Shown: positions 62,401-64,000 of the stretch, piece by piece | How the letters are laid out: every line of letters starts with the position of its first letter | Position numbering within the stretch: position 1 is the first letter of the stretch | NCBI GenBank assembly: GCA_910589415.1 | Contig: OU342632.1 | Coordinates: forward strand, 15,255,507 to 15,319,506 | DNA from: Malachius bipustulatus | Lineage: Eukaryota; Arthropoda; Insecta; Coleoptera; Melyridae | Direction of reading: 5' to 3' | Length of the DNA: 64,000 nt | Program-made: the position numbers and the translations under genes | Notes under the pieces: model-generated | Seen by the model: the letters and a program-made list of their open reading frames with translations, nothing else | Told to the model about the DNA's origin: nothing | Databases searched by the model: none

Positions 62401-62997
62401 GCATCGCTTGCCATGACGAAACTTTCGGAGCAAATCTCCATGGACCACGGCAAAACAGCCCGGAATCAACTATGATTTCAATTGAAGCCACCGTGAAAGT
62501 CTACACACGTCAATTAGATCCAAATTCGATAACATACAGCACATTATATCGCAAGCTATGCTATAATAAATGTAATAAAAAATACTGTACATACAAATAG
62601 AGATAAAAAAAATTATGTTAATTCAACTTACCGACATAACTGGGCACATACGTCCTCTTATCTAGCGAATTAGTGCCCGCATGATTTCCCACCTCATAAT
62701 CATTCCCGCCGATGCTCCTGGGCAAGGTCATGGCTCCGCTGCTACTCGCACCGTCATTATTTCCGCCCTTCTCCATTGCCTTGAGCTCCATCTGGTCGTG
62801 ATGGATCCAGAGATCGGGCGGCTTGATACTCTGGCTGCCCTTCTGGTAGCCTTTTTTGCTGCGATCGGGGGAGGTAGTCGTTGATCCGCGCCGTCGGCAC
62901 AGAATCACCGAGACAGTGATGACAGTGATCATGACAAGAATGCAGGAACATATTATGAGATACATCAGAGTGTGGCCTGAGAACAAGCCCGCTCGGT
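59409..62997 (-). CDS. fra: Frazzled / DCC-neogenin netrin receptor, six 3' exons (partial)
   Basis: Netrin receptor for axon guidance, a single-pass membrane protein; only its transmembrane and cytoplasmic part is in the window. Exons in transcription order: 62997-62632, 61819-61736, 61632-61425, 61362-61199, 61132-60966, 59483-59409; phases match and the 353 codons are open to the stop at 59411-59409. The first exon has the membrane helix (YLIICSCILVMITVITVSVI) followed by CRRR and the P1 motif KPPDLWIHHDQMELKAMEK. The second reads SVKSKPITLPVDSKPPRE. The middle exons are serine/proline-rich (GKRLTTQGHPLKSF). The last exon is the P3 motif, EMANLEGLM to a terminal EFEC, which in DCC binds signalling partners. 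The immunoglobulin and fibronectin ectodomain exons lie beyond 64000. Identification rests on P1 and P3 and is firm. Confidence 0.93.
59484..60965 (-). other. Last frazzled intron
   Basis: 1.5-kb intron between the serine-rich tail and the P3 exon, with GT donor (minus strand at 60965-60964) and AG acceptor (59485-59484). A plus-strand frame of 116 codons starting at 59397 overlaps the P3 exon antisense and is not a gene. No transposon recognised. Confidence 0.6.
62190..62480. mobile_element. Short foldback element in a frazzled intron
   Basis: CTCCGGGCTGTTTTGCAGTG and TGGTCCATGGATATTTGCTC at the left are mirrored by complementary sequence at 62400-62468; an inner pair (AAGCGATGCTTCCACT and its complement) also exists. 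It lies between the transmembrane exon and the SVKSKPITLP exon. Confidence 0.6.
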
Positions 62998-64000
62998 CTG
63001 GAATGAAAGGGAATAAATAAGCAGCATGCCATGACCTGAGATTTTATACAGGAAGTATTTCTGTATAGCTTCTAATAATTATAGTGGTGATCTAGGTGAG
63101 ATGTTATTTTGTTAAAATTCTTGAATGTGAATTCCTTCTATCAATGATATATGTATAGGTGCCTGGAAATGGCATTTACCTAGAAAAAGCGGTGATTCTA
63201 CATAAAAAAATAATTTCTTTTTCCTATAAGCTTATATTCCCAGACATATACAAAGAGATACAATAAATTCAAGATACAAGTTTGATTTTTTTCAGCTTTA
63301 GCCAATATCTTGAGAACCATAAGAGATACAATGTTCATCTCTTATGCATATTACTTTGTGCTCATTAATCCTCTTGTTTCACTGTAGTAAAATAATAAAG
63401 GTTTCAAGAAAATTGAGTAACCTAGATTTTTGGTACTTTGAGGGTTACAACCCCCTAACTTCTACGCCACTGGAATAAAAGCGATATTAAGAGGCCCATT
63501 AGAATCGCCCTTGTTTTCTACACCAAATATATACTCTTGGTTAACAGCCCAAAAGTTAACCGTTTCCGAGAAAACCAACCATTTACGATGAAAAACTCGC
63601 TTGGAAGGGAAAAAAATTTGCTCAACCCTCAAATTTCTGTTAATCACGCATGAAACAAATTAATTGGTATTGAAAAGGTAGCTAATGTCAATCATATGAC
63701 ATGTACAAAAGCTGAGTTTTGTATCTCAAACAGTTTCTGAGATATCTTGAAAAAACTTGATAAATAATATTTTTTTGACACCCTGTATCTCAAAAACAGT
63801 ATGTCTGGGTCTGGGCCTAAAGTTTTTAGAAAAAAAGTCCTATTTTTTATGTAGAATCACTTCCTTATTTAGGTAGCTTGTATTTTAGAAATTTTTTATT
63901 AATAATAAATCTTGTAGATAGAGAATTTTGTGCTGATCTTAAGACACTCAAGGCCAAGCCAAAGTACCTACTGGTCATGAAATCTTAAGCTACTATACAT
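62998..64000 (-). other. Upstream frazzled intron (partial)
   Basis: Starts with a good acceptor (CATTCCAG on the minus strand). No further frazzled exon is seen to 64000. The sequence around 63460-63850 contains TTTTTTGACACCCTGTATCTC and resembles the dispersed repeat at 6470 and 47090. Confidence 0.5.

Overview
The window looks like insect nuclear DNA: AT-rich, introns with GT/AG borders, many degraded transposons, a divergent ionotropic receptor (IR) family and the C-terminal part of a frazzled/DCC netrin receptor. The order cannot be fixed from the sequence; a beetle or hemipteran fits the repeat content, at low confidence. Only three host genes are supported: two tandem plus-strand IR paralogs and the 3' half of frazzled on the minus strand. 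Almost everything else is transposon-derived.

Layout. 1-8.6 kb: gene-free, with long foldback (inverted-repeat) elements, a possible solo LTR and a hammerhead-like motif. 8.6-13.4 kb: broken Ty3/gypsy element, interrupted by DNA carrying a THAP-domain fragment and by a 1-kb non-LTR fragment with a target-site duplication. 13.98-26.67 kb: IR gene A (9 exons, 630 aa). 26.8-36.2 kb: spacer of stacked foldbacks and a Harbinger-type element with TAA target duplication. 36.2-38.3 kb: second, shorter gypsy copy followed by a decayed OARD1-like macro-domain reading frame. 38.89-56.58 kb: IR gene B (same 9 exons, 630 aa, about 97% identical protein). 56.7-64 kb: frazzled on the minus strand, six 3' exons (transmembrane segment, P1 motif, proline-rich tail, P3 motif) and a long, mostly transposon-free 3' UTR region.

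The two IR genes are products of a segmental duplication that also carried the upstream gypsy relic, about 500 bp of 5' flank, and intronic fragments (a LINE 3' end and a tRNA-derived SINE). Every exon has exactly the same length in both copies and both reading frames are open after splicing, so both may be functional. Later insertions differ between copies and give a relative chronology. Gene B and frazzled are convergent, with their predicted 3' ends about 200-300 bp apart. I found no RNA genes other than relics, no CRISPR array and no bacterial-type operon.
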